NCBI GenBank assembly: GCA_014529385.2
Contig: CM043952.1
Coordinates: 158,071,557-158,129,556, forward strand
Length of the DNA: 58,000 bases
Direction: 5' to 3'
Source of the DNA: Adiantum capillus-veneris
Taxonomy: Eukaryota; Streptophyta; Polypodiopsida; Polypodiales; Pteridaceae
A program made the translations under genes and the position numbers. How positions within the stretch are numbered: position 1 is the stretch's first letter; every line of letters begins with the position of its first letter. The notes beneath the pieces are model-generated. The model did not search any database. It was not told where the DNA came from and saw nothing but the letters and a program-made list of their open reading frames with translations. Positions 44,815-56,733 of this stretch are shown piece after piece.

Positions 44815-45529
44815 ACGGCCGATTTCTCTTCTACGGGAAATCCGATCCCAATTTTTTTTCCGCGGCACCTATGGCTTCACGCAAGGATCAGTCAACTCCC
44901 TCTGCATCCAGAGATGCGGGCAAGAATCACAACGAAGATTCCGGCAAAGAGTATGGCCCGCCTCGGCCTACTCAGGCGGAGCAACGAGAGATGAAGCGTT
45001 GTCAATTGATTGGCGATGCAACAAAGATAATGCTCAGTTTTGCGAAGGATCCGAAATTGGCAAAATATATGAGCGAGACTTCTTTCCAGGAAGTGCACGA
45101 GCAGTGGCAATGTCACGTGACCATAGTTACATGGGACGGCGGGTCGGGGTCGGGAACGGGGTCGGGACGGCAAAAGTCGGGAAACGGGGACGAGGGTCGG
45201 AACGGCAAAAACAAAAAAAGAGAGTTTTTTTGGCATTTTTTGACCTACACATGCCACACACATAGAGCATCACTTTGACCATAAATTTACACTAAATAGA
45301 CCAAAGAACACGAGTCATATAGGCTGAAATGTGCTAATAAAACATCGATGATCGATGGATACAAAATGAGAAGTGCATGCCACAAGGGCTCAAGAGTCAA
45401 AAAGCCTAAAGGACTTAGGACAAGCCTGAGGCCTCAAGGATAACAAAAAGTACAAAGGGCTATGTAGTAGGTAGAGTCGTAGACTCAAGAGTCTAGACTC
45501 GAGAGTCGAGTGATCAATGATCATCAAAC

Positions 45530-47755
45530 TCAAGAAGTGCTCGCCTGCTGAATCTCCACATCGTCGTCGTAGTCGAGGTCGTCAGCAACGTATGAGGGCT
45601 CCGGCTCGGGAGGCTCGCATTGAGGCTCGAAATCCTCCTCTAGCTCCTCCAAAAGAGTATCGGCCATAGATGGATTCTCTTGTGCCATCTCCCACTCAGT
45701 GAAAGGATCTGCCTTGTGTGTGATGCTCTTGGCAAGCATGCGCAAGTTAGCGCTCACAAACACCAAATCATTGGCCCTCTGATCGCCAAGGCGATTCCTC
45801 TTCTTAGAGGCAATGTGGCTGTACACACTCCATAGTTGCTCCAAGCAACTAGTGGTACATGCTTGGCTAAGGACACGAACAACCAAGCGCTGCAAATGTG
45901 GGCCATCTCCTCCATAGTCCTCCCACCACAAAACCGAGCCAATCTTGTTGCGATCAAGCTGTGCATCTACACATCCATAGGAGCCCTTCTTTTGCCTATA
46001 GTTGAGTAGCTCGTCTCTAATCTTGCGCCTAATGTCACTGCTAGGCTCAAGGCGCTCCAATGCAAGCCGCCATCCTTTGCTCACCTCCTTGTCGGTCTCT
46101 TGACGCCTTCCTTGAAACTCAGGGTCAAGCACATAAGCTGCCGCATGAAGTGGAGAGTAGTATCCATTCCACCTCGACTCACACAAGCCATGAATCTCCG
46201 CATACTGAACAGGGTCAAGCACAAGCTTCTCAAGTGCCTCTATCATCCGATCCATGGCTTCGTAGACTTTGCCAATGCATGGCTGCAAGCCATCCACCAC
46301 TCGAAGTAGGTGTAGAATAGGCTTGACCATGGCGTCAAGAGTCTTCACCTCCTCCCACCAAGCGGCGTCGTCGGCCCATTCTCGGCATTTCAATCCTACT
46401 GTTGATGTAGACTCCGGCATGGCCTGGAACTCATCACTGAGAAAGAGGCCCCTTAAGGCTCCGCCACATGTAGACAAGCGGCCTAGCATAAGCCAATTGA
46501 ATGCAAATCTTGTCTCTGAATATTTGAGCAAAGACAATTGGCTCCTCTTTGAGAATTCATGGCGCACTTTTTGATGGTTGAGCACAAAGGAGACAATTCG
46601 AGAGGCGTCACCAATGGTGGGTGAAATCCATGACAAGTTCCCTATGTCCTTGAGGAGGTTATTGAGGCAATGCGCCATGCAAAATGTGACATGGATGCTC
46701 GGATACATGCCCTCAATGATAGCTCCGGCTGCCCTACTTGACGCCTCTCCATCTGCAACCATACAAAGGACATTCTCCGAGCCGGTGATCTCTATGGTGC
46801 TTGTCCACTCCGCAGCAAGCATCTCGGCGGCCTTGCCACTATCGGATGCATCATGTGACTCCACAAAGTACATCTCCCCCCGAGAGTAGGCCACCACCCC
46901 GTGGATGGACCGCTTGCGGGTGTCGCTCCATCCATCTACAAGAAGAGAGACGCCATTGGTCTCCCACAAATCCTTTGTTGCTTGGGCCGCTTGCTCCACG
47001 GCAAGCTTCTCTTTGTCAAGAAGGGTGGTGCGAAGCCTCTCCGATGAAGGTGGCACATAAGAGGAGCCATATTCCCCTATTTTCGTAACCATGGTTCGAA
47101 AGTATGGAGACCTATCCACACAAAATAGAGCATGTTGCGTTAGTATGGAGAGTCGAGAAATTATAACCCATTATAAATACAAAATGGAAGATTGCAATGT
47201 GCATATGCCAAGGGAAACTCACCGCGAAGCATGGAAGGCAATGTGGTCGTGGAAGAAGAATCGGGCAACCGACCTATCTACCTCTTCCTTCAATTTAGGA
47301 TTCCAATTCTCGTTGAGAGTGGTTTGGCGATGCGGAAGGGAAGAGGACGGTGTAGATCCATGGCTCTTGAAGGTTCGAGAGATGTCGTCAAGGTTGGCTT
47401 CCCTTTGCTCTCGCGGTGTCGCCGTGGCGGAGAGATCAACGGCAATAAAACGGCCCCTCTTGGCCGCTTCCGCAACCTCATACACCGTGAGTTTCTCAAG
47501 AAGATCCAACCTCTTCTCGGGAGCTACATGAGGGCAAAACTTCACCTCGTGACCGGGTTCATGAAGAAGATGGGCTCGCACTTTGTTTGAACCACCCGAT
47601 CTCTTGTATGGACATAGCTTGCACGTCCATGGTCTTGCACCGCCACCTTTGCCACGCGAGCTAAAGTCGACTTCATCCCACCACGACCACGTTTGCACGG
47701 CGGGCCTCCTTCGAGAAGAAGCGGCTTGAGAAGTGGAGTTGGCTTGAGATGACAT
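45530..47755 (-). CDS. hAT transposase (BED finger, DUF659, hAT dimerisation)
   Basis: Two exons, 47755-47223 and 47111-45530, are joined by a 111-bp GT-AG intron and encode 704 residues without a stop. The junction restores FHASR-SPYFRTMV, the form usual in this family. Near residue 43 a BED zinc finger shows CKLC followed by HLLHEPGH. The DUF659 part has YGSSYVPPSSERLRTTLL and VDGWSD, with the first catalytic Asp. CMVADGEASSRAA holds the second and FCMAHCLNNLLKDIG follows. The C-terminal dimerisation region has CLEQLWSVYSHIASKKRNRL (family form C-R-WS-F--IH-KKRN-L) with the catalytic Glu, then an acidic tail (DDLDYDDDVE). The enzyme excises and reinserts DNA flanked by the hAT ends. All key residues are present, so activity is plausible. 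The start at 47755 is the first Met of the open frame before the BED finger. Confidence 0.92.
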
Positions 47756-47883
47756 GATGGTGGAGAGACTCGAGAGAGTAGAGCTTAGAAGTTAGAAGGG
47801 TTAGAGGAGAGCTAGTGTGGAGAGAGAGTAAAGGAGAGCTTCAAAGTGGATAGAAGAGGGAGAGGAGAGCTTCAAAGTTCAAA

Positions 47884-47949
47884 CTTGAGCCTTGAGCTTG
47901 AGGGAAATGGAATGAGCTTGAGCCTTGAGCTTGAGGGAAATGGAATGAG
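47884..47949. repeat. 33-bp tandem duplication upstream of the hAT gene
   Basis: Two copies of GAGCCTTGAGCTTGAGGG plus AAATGGAAT lie in the probable 5' leader, with shorter relatives nearby (GAGAGCTTCAAAGT twice near 47840-47880). Confidence 0.8.
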
Positions 47950-47991
47950 CATTGAGCATTGAGACTATGAGTATTAAGAGGCCCAAGGGAG

Positions 47992-48001
47992 CCTTTTATA
48001 G
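47992..48001 (-). promoter_or_regulatory. Probable TATA box of the hAT transposase gene
   Basis: Minus-strand CTATAAAAGG lies about 240 bases upstream of the start codon and inside the hAT's right end. Position and sequence fit a plant core promoter. Confidence 0.55.
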
Positions 48002-51000
48002 CCTCCCAAGGGCCAAGGCTTAAAAAATATGGCAGTTGGGGCTGCACAGAGCCGTTGCAAACGGTCAAAAACGGTCACTTTTTTGAATCCGACCCCGGCC
48101 GACCCTTGCCGTCCCCGTCCGGTCCGTCCGACCCCGTTCCGGCCCCGGCCGTCCCCGATCCGTCCCCCCTGCAACCCGCCCGTCCGGCCCGTTTTCCGTC
48201 CGTCCCTCGGCGTTCCCGGCCCGGTTACGGCCGTTCCCCGGCCCTAGGGCACGTCCCCCCCATCCGCTGTAACTATGCACGTGACACATCCAACCCTATG
48301 TGTCCGTGGACAAGCTACAGCATGATCAAGGTTCAGTCAATCCAATCAGTCTAGAATAGAAAGTGATCTGACACTTTTGTGAGTCTATTCGTGGACCGTG
48401 CATGCCCAGTCACTTAGTATAGATGCATATCCTCTGGTTGCACACAGCATGATCATAAGCATTCCCATCAGAATCCATCAAAATCCTTCAGGGGAATTTT
48501 CCAATGCATTTAACCTATTTTACCTATTTTTGACATTTTTCACTTATTATTTTTAAGTGACTTTTGTTGGAAAGTAGGTAGGGCAAATTGAGTAAGTTTG
48601 TATATAAGCAAACCTAGACTAGCACTATTTGGCAGAAGAGTCAACCGGAGCCAAGCTCAACAGGCAACTTCTCCAACAAGAACTTGGCGGTACTTCCCTC
48701 CAAGCAAGAACCTCCCCTAGCGTTTTCTCCATCAAGCACCCTTGCCAAGATCTGCATCAGCATTGCGTTTTCAGCATTTGGATCATCGCCAGAAGACCCC
48801 AGATCCTAGCGCTTTGCATCAGCCTTGCCATCGCCAGAAGACCCCACATCCTAGCGTTTTCTAGAAACTGCAGCCCTAGCATTTTTTAACATTCCTAGCG
48901 TTTGCAGATCTCAGCCTTAGGCAGTTTTAGGCAGCGTTTTCAACAATGAAGCATCTGCCTATTCAGCCCCTCAAAGAGTAGCAGATTCAGCCCGGATAGA
49001 CCATCAAATTCAAACCTTAAGAACCTCAATTTTCAGCCCTAAACCTGCAGATTTTCAACGGCAGGGATCCACAGAGACAACCCCCAAAATCAGCGTTTTT
49101 GGACTGTAGCAGATTTCAGCCCATAGCGTTTTTGGACAACAGATAAAGGATTGCAGATTTCAGCCCTAGTGTCGGCCTCGTCGTCATCATCGACATAGCC
49201 TAGACTTGCATCAGTCTCATGCATCACCATTGTACCAGATTGTGCAATCATAAGTAGACCACTCTCGCCGATGAGAGTGGGGGCTTCGGAGGAGGGTTTT
49301 ACAACGTCTCTGGTGTCGTATCTCTCTTCTCTCTCTATCTCTCAAGTCTCATTCACTTGCACGCACAGTGTCCATTCACTTTGTTTGTGATCATAGCATT
49401 CTCTCATTAAGAACGGAAGGCTCTACCTTCCATAAGAACATAAGGAACCTTGAGCACAGTTCGAAGCAGTCATCCTGAGCAAAGCGCAAACATTCATTCC
49501 GCTAGACCTTACAAGCAAAAAACCACACCACCCCCGAAACCCGCTCTCAAGAAACCTTCTGCTCACAAGCAATATTCAAAGAAGGAATTAGAAGAGGTGG
49601 TTGATGCACAGATTGCTCAGCTTTTTGACGCGCAAAACAAAGTCAAAAAGCACGGCAAAAAGCAGAAGAAAGGCATTGACTTCTCGGGTTATTTGGGTCG
49701 TCAGTCGACATTTGATAAGGCAAAGAAACAGAAGAAACGCGTTCGATTTGAAGGAGTACTTAGTTCTTCTTCTTCTTCTTTTGACAGTTCTTCTAGCTCT
49801 TCACATTCGAGCAAAGAAGACAGAAAAGGTAAAAAGCGAAGCAAGAAACGACGCTTCGGAAAGGGCAAGAAAAAGGCAAAGTCTAAATCTCGCCCAATGA
49901 GTGACAGTTCTACAGAGCACTCGTCTACAGATAGTTCAGACTCTGATGACGGCAACTTTTATGCGAACAAGAAGAACTTTTATGAAGCCAACCAGTATGA
50001 CTTTTTGGAAGATAAAAGCAAGAAAGCCTGAGAGTTTAAGGAAGGTGGACAGTCGAACAAATTTGACACTTTTTCAGGATATAAAGATGCTTCGAAGGCT
50101 TTGTCTTTTATACAGCAATTTGACATCGCTTTCGCGGGAGGACGCTACTCAGAGCACTCCAAGATTCGAGGAGCTGCCTCTCACTTTAAGGGGAATGCTC
50201 GAACTTGGTGGTCCACGCTTCTTTTAAGCAAGACTACGCCAGTTAAATGGTTGAATTTTAAGAAGCTTTTTATTTCTTCTTGGTTGACGCAAGAGTATGA
50301 ACGCGATATACGAGCTGCTTGGAACCATCTTCGGATGACCAAAAGAGATACAGTGGATACTTATTGCGAGAGATTCTGGAGCTCTTTTCTACCCGCCTCT
50401 TCATTCAAGAAGATCTCGTTCAGAGAACAGATTGAGCGGTTTACCTTGGGTCTACCTGCAGAGATCCAAGATCTTTGCTTGGAACAGAAGTCAGCTTCTA
50501 TTCAGGAGTTGATGAGTCATGCGAAGCGGGGTTTTGCCATTCACTCTGGCAGTCTGACCCACCCCACCGATGAGGTCATGACACAACGAGCCGAACAGAC
50601 TTCAGTGAATGAAAGTAGAAAGAGAAAGAGCAACCCAAAAAAGAAGGATGCACGACCCAAGCTTACTCTTGAGGAGAGAGCTCGCTTCATCAGGGAGGGG
50701 AAGTGCTTTGGATGCGGGGAACATGGACATATCTCCGCGAAGTGCCTTGACAAGGCACCGAATGAACAAGATGAAGAAAGGCCAAAAAGTTCTAAAGCAT
50801 CTGAGAGACGTGGCAGAAAAGGCAGACAAAAAGCAAAAATGGTACCACATGGCGTGGAACCTGAATCGAATCAAATGAATGAAAGTACAAACTTTGCCGG
50901 TTTTGGGGTAAAGTGAAGGATCGGGAAGCTCTTTTGAAGGACCCAAGGCCAACTTCTTCTCACTTGGAATTGGCGGCTCGATTTGGAACTACGCGCGACA

Positions 51001-51105
51001 GGCTGAGGCCACAGGCGGAGGTAGTTCGAGTGGCACCCAGATGGGATGTTGCCATTACACCGAGCATTGGAAAACTTCGTTTGCAATGATAGAGGTGTTC
51101 AAGGC

Positions 51106-53983
51106 ACGCGAGTGACGTTCTACTCGAAATCCCTTGGTTCCACAAGAACTACACCGTGGTTGACTACCAGGCCAAGAAAGCGACTTTGACAAATGAAGGG
51201 CTCAAAGATTGTACTTGATGAACTTCAGTTTCTTTACTCATTCTTTTGGGAGAGAACTGAACGATAGATAAAGGTTGAATATGTTTTGACCTGAACAAAA
51301 GAACACCAAGATTTTTCTCCACACTCATGCCGACTGCTTTTTAGAGGACCTGAAGATCATACCATTGATCTGATACTTGGAAGCACACCACCGAACCGGC
51401 CACCTTACCGTGTGAGCCGAGCACAGAATGAAGAGATTATGAACCAAGTGAAAAACCTCTTGGAAAAGGGTCTTGTCCAGCCTAGTACTTCACCGTATTG
51501 CTCTCCAGTGTTGTTGGTTTTGAAGAAAGACGGATCTTGGAGAATGTGCATCGATTATAGAGCTCTTAACAAAATCACCATCAAGAACAGATTTTCGATT
51601 CCTAGGATCGATGATATACTCGACAGATTACAGGGATCCTCGTGCTTTAGCAAGATTGATTTGAAGAGTGGATATCATCAGATCAGAATCGCACCGGGAG
51701 ACGTCTACAAGACAGCTTTTCGATCGACTTTTGGGTTATTTGAGTTTTTGGTGATGCCTTTTGGCTTAACAAATGCTCCTACGATATTTAATCGGATGAT
51801 GGACAGGATTTTTCGAGAGTATAGGCTATTTGTTGGCACTTTCTTTGACGATATCATTGTTTTCCCAAGAATGAGGCAAAACATAGAGATCATCTGCTTC
51901 AGGTCTTTCAGGCATTACGAGATCACAAGTTAGTGATTAATGCGAAGAAAAGTGAATTTTTCCTACCAGAGATACACTTTTTGGGACACATTGTCTCAGC
52001 AGCAGGAGTGCAAATGGATCAAGCTAAGATAGAGACTATCCGTGATTGGGGCCCGATTTGAAGAATGTCCATGAAGTAAGAAGCTTTTTGGGACTGTGTT
52101 CGTACTACAAGCGGTTCATTCGAAAGTTTGCAGAGATTGCTTCCCCTTACCATATCTTGACACAGAAAGGAGTCCCTTTCTCCCTTTCTCGTGGGGACCC
52201 ACAGAGGTGACTGCCTTTCAGACATTGAAAGAGAAATTGACTACGAGACCAGTTTTGACTTTGCCGGACTTGCAAAAGTCATTTGAAGTATATTGTGATG
52301 CTTGTGGTCGTAGTCTAGGTGTGGTCTTAATGCAAGACGGCCATGTCATTGCTTACGAGAGCCGATTGTTCAAGGCCGGAGATGACAGCACAAATTTATG
52401 AGAAAGAGCTTTTGGCGGTTATCCATGCTCTTACTCAGTGACGGCATTACCTACTCGGAGCGGATTTTACTGTCTTTACAGACCATCAAAGTTTGCACTA
52501 CTTCTTGTCACAAAAGCAGCTTTCGAAAAAGCAAATGCGGTGGGCGAACATCTTGTCACAGTTTCACTTCCAGATTGTCTATGTTCAGGCACAGAAGAAT
52601 GTGGTGACAGATGCTTTGTCCCGGAAGCAGTTGGTTCTGGCTATTTCCGCGATACATCATAGGAGCTTCGAGGATATGGTCAATCAGTATGCCACAGATA
52701 CAAATTTTGCAAACGTTTTCACACGGATAGGGGATGGGGAGACAATAGCGGGATATTCCATTCGGGATGGCTACTTGATGAGAAAAACCATGTTGTGCGT
52801 TACACAACCGTTGAGGGAAAAGGTTATGACTGAATGCTATTGTCCACCTATTACAGGTCACCGTGGCATTGCTACCACCATGAAAGGGATAGAGAGATAC
52901 TTCTTTTGACCGAGACTCAAAAAGGATGAGGAAGAGTTTGTGCGCAGTTGCTTGACATGCCAGAAGGTCAAGTTTGACGGGCATAAAGCATAGGGATTGT
53001 TACAACCTTTACCCATACCCAACCGCCCCTGGGAAAGTATTGCAATGGATTTCATTTTTTATCTCCCGAGAACACAAAGGGGTCACGATGGTATCTGGAC
53101 TGTTATAAACAGATTTAGCAAACAGGCTCATTTCACTCCAGTGAAGAAAATAGTCAAGCCGGATCACTTGGTGAGATTGTTTGTTGCCCAGATTTTCAGA
53201 TTACATGGCATGCCTGAGACGATTGTCTTCGAGAGGGACCCCAGATTTACGAGTTTGTTTTGGAAGGCAATTTGGGAGAACATTGGCACGCGGCTGCAGT
53301 TCTTGTCATCGTTCCACCCGCAGATTGACGAGCAATCTGAGATTGCCAATCCAGTGATTTTAGATTTATTGAAGTCTTATAGATCAGAAGACTCAATGGG
53401 AAAAGTACCTACCTTTGGTGGAATTTGCCTACAATAACACGATACACTCTTCGACGGGGAAGGTGCCATTTGAGATTGTTGAAGGTGCTGTGAAGGGTTC
53501 GCGAGACTTTGTAGAAATCTCGAGAACGACAGAAAAAGACAATGGATCGCCATTGTCGCGACTTGAAATTGAAGGAGGATGATTGGGTGCTCTTACGTTT
53601 TGAGAAGGCACGCCTGAGAAAGAAAAAAGGAAAGGAGAGGCTTTTTCCAAAGCTTAGTATGCGATACTACACACCTTTCCAAATATCTGAAAAGATAAAT
53701 GATGTCTCCTTCCGACTAAAACTGCCTGATACTTGGAGATTCACAATGCATTTCCTGTGAGTCTCTTGAAACCTTTTAAAGGTGATGTGCCTGATGACAG
53801 GGAGCCTGATGAGCAACCCAAAGTGGAAGAAAACGAGGAGATCCTTGTTCCTGAACAGATTTGGCACATAAGGATACGAAGAATAAAGGTAAAGTCCGAA
53901 GGCGGTTCTTGGTTAAGTTCAAGAACTATCCTGCATTGGATGCGAAGTGGATGGAGGAGGAGGACCTAGCAAAGACTCCTTAG
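51106..53983 (+). pseudogene. Element A pol: protease remnant, RT, RNase H, integrase, chromodomain
   Basis: 51106-51220 reads PWFHKNYTVVDYQAKKATL, the linker after the protease (its ILG is LLE). RT spans 51412-51933 with [42 protein letters not shown] and FFDD (51841-51852) in place of Y-x-DD. RNase H follows, with VYCDACGRSLGVVLMQDGH, then after a shift EKELLAVIHAL and FTVFTDHQSLHYFLS. The integrase finger has GHRG and CLTCQK. Its core (52997-53437) has MDFIF and HPQIDEQSE, but FERDPRF where SDRDPRF is usual, so the second catalytic Asp is Glu. FPVSLLKPFKGD precedes a chromodomain tail, RRFLVKFKNYPALDAKW (53888-53983). At least five stops or shifts disable it. Confidence 0.9.
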
Positions 53984-54609
53984 ATTGTGAAACTTTACCT
54001 CGAGGCTTTTGGTTTAGCATAGTCTACTCCAAATGGAAACCAAAATTCAGCTTGACCGGAGATCTGGTGCAGTGGGATGCACAAGAGGGGAGTTACTCCG
54101 CTCCTTTGTCAACAGATGCCTTGATTTTGATACTAAAGTCACTAATGTCTCTTTGAACTTCCGGGATACTGAGAGCTGACAGTATTCTGCTAGATGACTT
54201 TATGAAATGGAATTCCTGATTATGATATTGATTTGTTCTTGACTTCTTTTAAGTGCAGGAACTGATAGACGAAATGACTACAGCATTTTGGTCTGATAGA
54301 TCTCGAATTCATGGTTGCAATAGGGGTTAGTCAATCGGACATCGATGAGGTCCCGATTGGATCTAGATGCGATTGCTAGCTACATTGCCGATAAATCATG
54401 GTCTCAGATCCGAATGAATGTAGAATGTCATGTGATGTCTAGTGATGTCCAGTGATGTCGTGTGATGTGATTGTCGATTGGTACATGTGCTAGATGTGTG
54501 TTCCTAGTACGTAGGTACTAACAATCAGTGTTTGCTAAGACAGTTTATGGTCTCTGTCTGTTTTACAGGCGTAATCGAGGGCAATTACAATGCTTTTAAG
54601 AGGGGGGTT
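53984..54609 (+). other. Element A 3' untranslated region and polypurine tract
   Basis: No coding motif. GATGTC-rich short repeats (GTGATGTCTAGTGATGTCC near 54431) are followed by a polypurine tract AAGAGGGGGG (54598-54607) abutting the 3' LTR. Confidence 0.7.
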
Positions 54610-55291
54610 TGTCACAAAGTGATGACGTGTCTGCTTGAGAGCCAAAACCCTAACTGCTGCTAAAAACCCTAATTTTGGAAACCCTAACTCTAAAACTTGC
54701 AAACCCTAAAATTTGTCAAAAACCCTAACCCTAACCGTAACCCTAAAACCTACAAACCCTAAAAACTACCAAAAACCCTAACCCTAACCCTAGGACAACA
54801 AGTTGAATCCCGAAAATTGCAAGGACATGATGACAGGGCACCGTACGGCTGAACTCGCTTTTTGCGGCACATTTCACAACAGCAAGCGTTGAAGCTTTTT
54901 TCTACGCAATTTGAGAAGAGAGAGAGACTTTGCTTTATTTAAAAAGCTCAAGAGAGCTTGAGAGAGAAAAGAACCTCTACTTTATTTTTAAGCTTTTGGG
55001 GCTCTGCTTTTGGCATCCCTTGTAATCATTAAAATATGTGGATTGGGCTCCCACTTTGCAGAGCATCTGGACGCAGAGTCTGAAAGTGAGACCTGAACCA
55101 CTCTTGTACTTTGAACACTGATTAATACATAAAGAAATACCGAAAGGGGCGCCAGTCTTTGGGGCCAATATCTCTAGGCACGGAACTCCGCCGGGCCAGT
55201 GCAAATCTATTGTGAACCGTGAACTGTTTTGAAGTGGTTATTTGGTGCTATCGTGATTGATTCTTGACTTGGAGTGTCCAAGTCTGTTACA
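54610..55291 (+). repeat. Element A 3' LTR
   Basis: 682 bp, TGTCACAAAG...CTGTTACA. It has telomere-like CCCTAA repeats (54717-54793) and the AAAGAAATACCGAAAGGGGC core (55131-55150). Confidence 0.92.
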
Positions 55292-55296
55292 CTGTT

Positions 55297-56733
55297 AATG
55301 CCATAAATGAGAGCACGAGTGTGACCCAAGTTTCTCATGATCCTCTCATTCATGAGTCTCCAACGTTTTGTCATATTGTTTGATCCAGGCAGTATACATG
55401 ATGTGATAAGTGACTCTCTTGTCGAAAGAGACCGCTTGGAGGTTAGCAAGACATCTCCTTTCGAGGTGTAGGGCTTCGCTCTCGGTATGGACTCTCGCAT
55501 CACGCAAGAGTGCCTTGATGTGTTGTTCATTGTTCAACAAGCGTCCTTCCGCAGAAAATTTGTAGTATCTCCTCTCAAGATGTGATGCTTTTAGGCATTC
55601 GATGGTTTCGTGAGCATAACTCTCTCATTGATTGGGCGGAAAATGCTTTCACTTTCAATGCAAGAAGTGACTCCCATTGTCATTCGTGAGGAGAAAGTTG
55701 TTTATTCTTCATCTCTCATTTCTAATGTGCAAGCAAAGATTGAAAAGAATCAAGAGAAGGAGACTCTCTCCATCTTGTCTTCTCCAAAGCACGACACACA
55801 TGATTTATATGATACAGATGTGATTATTCACAATGATGATGATTGCAAGATAAAGATGTAATTGTTCACAAGGATGATGGTTTAGTTGATGCTTTTTCTA
55901 GTGAAGCTAACCTCATTGCAGATACAATCAATCACGAAGAACCGATCTTGGCTCTCGAGTTAAGATCTAAGGAAACCCCACCGGAAATATTGTGTATGCG
56001 CATGATTAATCAATACGCATTGTTTGAGTTTCATTCGTGATGGTTTCTTGTATTTTAGTCACCGTCTTTATGTGTTCCCTTTTCATAGGCATGCCATATT
56101 GTACAATGAGCACGATTCACTGATGAATGAGCACGGATGTATGCGGATTTCTATCGAAAAGAACAAAAGTTTGCATTCAAGGAATTCACATTCCATGTCT
56201 CTACCTTGGCATGACACAATCTCAGAAAGAGCACAAGAAAGATTGGCCATCAAGCATCGGCATTTTCTTCGTGATTTGCCACAGTTGATAGATTTAGATC
56301 AAAAAGTCAAGATTCGACCTCATTTTCTGCGTGTGTTTGATAAACGGTTTGGCACTCCGTCACTTGGTTCATCTCAATTGCATGCACAGTCATTTAGGAA
56401 GCATAGTATTTTTCCAATCAATCTACATGGAATAGGTATGTTCATGATTTTGTGTTGAAAGTGGTTTCAAGATGTTTCCTCCTCGAAGATTCTTGAAGAA
56501 GGTGGACCTACTACGTCCATAGCCGAAGTTGGAGCATTGAAGCAGCCACAGATCCCTTTGTGTCGTTTTCGGCATGGCCCATAAAAGCAAGCGTTGCAGA
56601 CCTTTATGAAGTTCAAGTATCGCACGACCCACGCATCAGAGTGGGCCTCCTTCCTAGGATTCTAAACGCTATTGGCAATCTCCCTCGATGCCATACATTT
56701 CGGTACCAGTACCTCACTTTAGAAAGGAGGGGA
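55297..56733 (+). pseudogene. Element B interior after the element A insertion
   Basis: Fragments include AINESTSVTQVSHDPLIHES, IREEKVVYSSSLISNVQAKI and VDAFSSEANLIADTINHEEP, acidic and not assigned to a domain. Near 56024-56130 RDGFLYFSHRLYVF then HAILYNEHDSLMNEHGCM resembles the N-terminal finger region of Gypsy integrase (GLLYY-GRLYVP ... HDS--GH-G). LPWHDTISERAQERL and IRPHFLRVFDKRFG follow and are unassigned. The segment ends with the polypurine tract AAAGGAGGGGA. No RT lies between gag and this point. Confidence 0.55.

Larger units (their letters stand above)
45122..48277 (-). mobile_element. Autonomous-looking hAT DNA transposon
   Basis: The 8-bp target duplication CACGTGAC (45114-45121 and 48278-48285) is exact and of the length diagnostic for hAT. 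The ends are inverted: CATAGTTACATGGGACGG on the left and CATAGTTACAGCGGATGG read inward from the right, 15 of 18 matching. GC-rich subterminal repeats lie at both ends in opposite orientation (GTCGGG/GACGG motifs at 45133-45213; CCGTCC/CCGGCC motifs at 48083-48250). The element carries one spliced transposase gene with no visible defect. It is the latest insertion of the nest. Confidence 0.93.
45111..49513 (+). mobile_element. B-family solo LTR inside element A gag, itself split by a hAT element
   Basis: The LTR starts TGTCACGTGAC (45111-45121), is interrupted by the hAT, and resumes ACATCCAACCC (48286) to end CTAGACCTTACA (49513). Its own length is 1239 bp. Its target duplication in gag is GGCAA (45106-45110) and AGCAA (49514-49518), one base changed. 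Excising it restores the gag frame, which confirms the boundaries. Confidence 0.88.
44871..50916 (+). pseudogene. Element A gag, interrupted by a solo LTR
   Basis: The first part (44871-45110, from MASRKDQSTPSASRDAG) ends exactly where the solo LTR starts. It resumes in the same frame after the second target copy (49519, KTTPPPKPALKKPSAHK). A basic and Ser-rich region follows (FEGVLSSSSSS near 49745). A single in-frame TGA lies at 50029-50031. The capsid part then reads FIQQFDIAFAGGRYSEHSKI, NARTWWSTLLLSK and LFISSWLTQEYERDIRAAW. The zinc knuckle CFGCGEHGHISAKC lies at 50703-50744, followed by a basic tail ending at 50916. Apart from the insertion and one stop, gag is well kept. Confidence 0.85.
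43252..55291 (+). mobile_element. Element A: Ty3/Gypsy retrotransposon (chromodomain type), nested in element B
   Basis: The 5' LTR (43252-44801) and 3' LTR (54610-55291) start TGTTCCAAAGTGATGACG and TGTCACAAAGTGATGACG and both end GTCTGTTACA. The target duplication CTGTT is exact at 43247-43251 and 55292-55296. Order inside is primer site, gag, protease remnant, RT, RNase H, integrase and chromodomain, then polypurine tract. After removing two later insertions (866 bp in the 5' LTR and 4.4 kb in gag) the original length is about 6.8 kb, normal for a Gypsy element. Stops and frameshifts throughout pol show it is dead. The LTRs differ at roughly one base in ten by eye. Confidence 0.92.

Noticed and set aside
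46060-47088. Plus-strand open frames opposite the hAT gene
   Set aside because: They are shadows of the minus-strand transposase codons and have no motifs.
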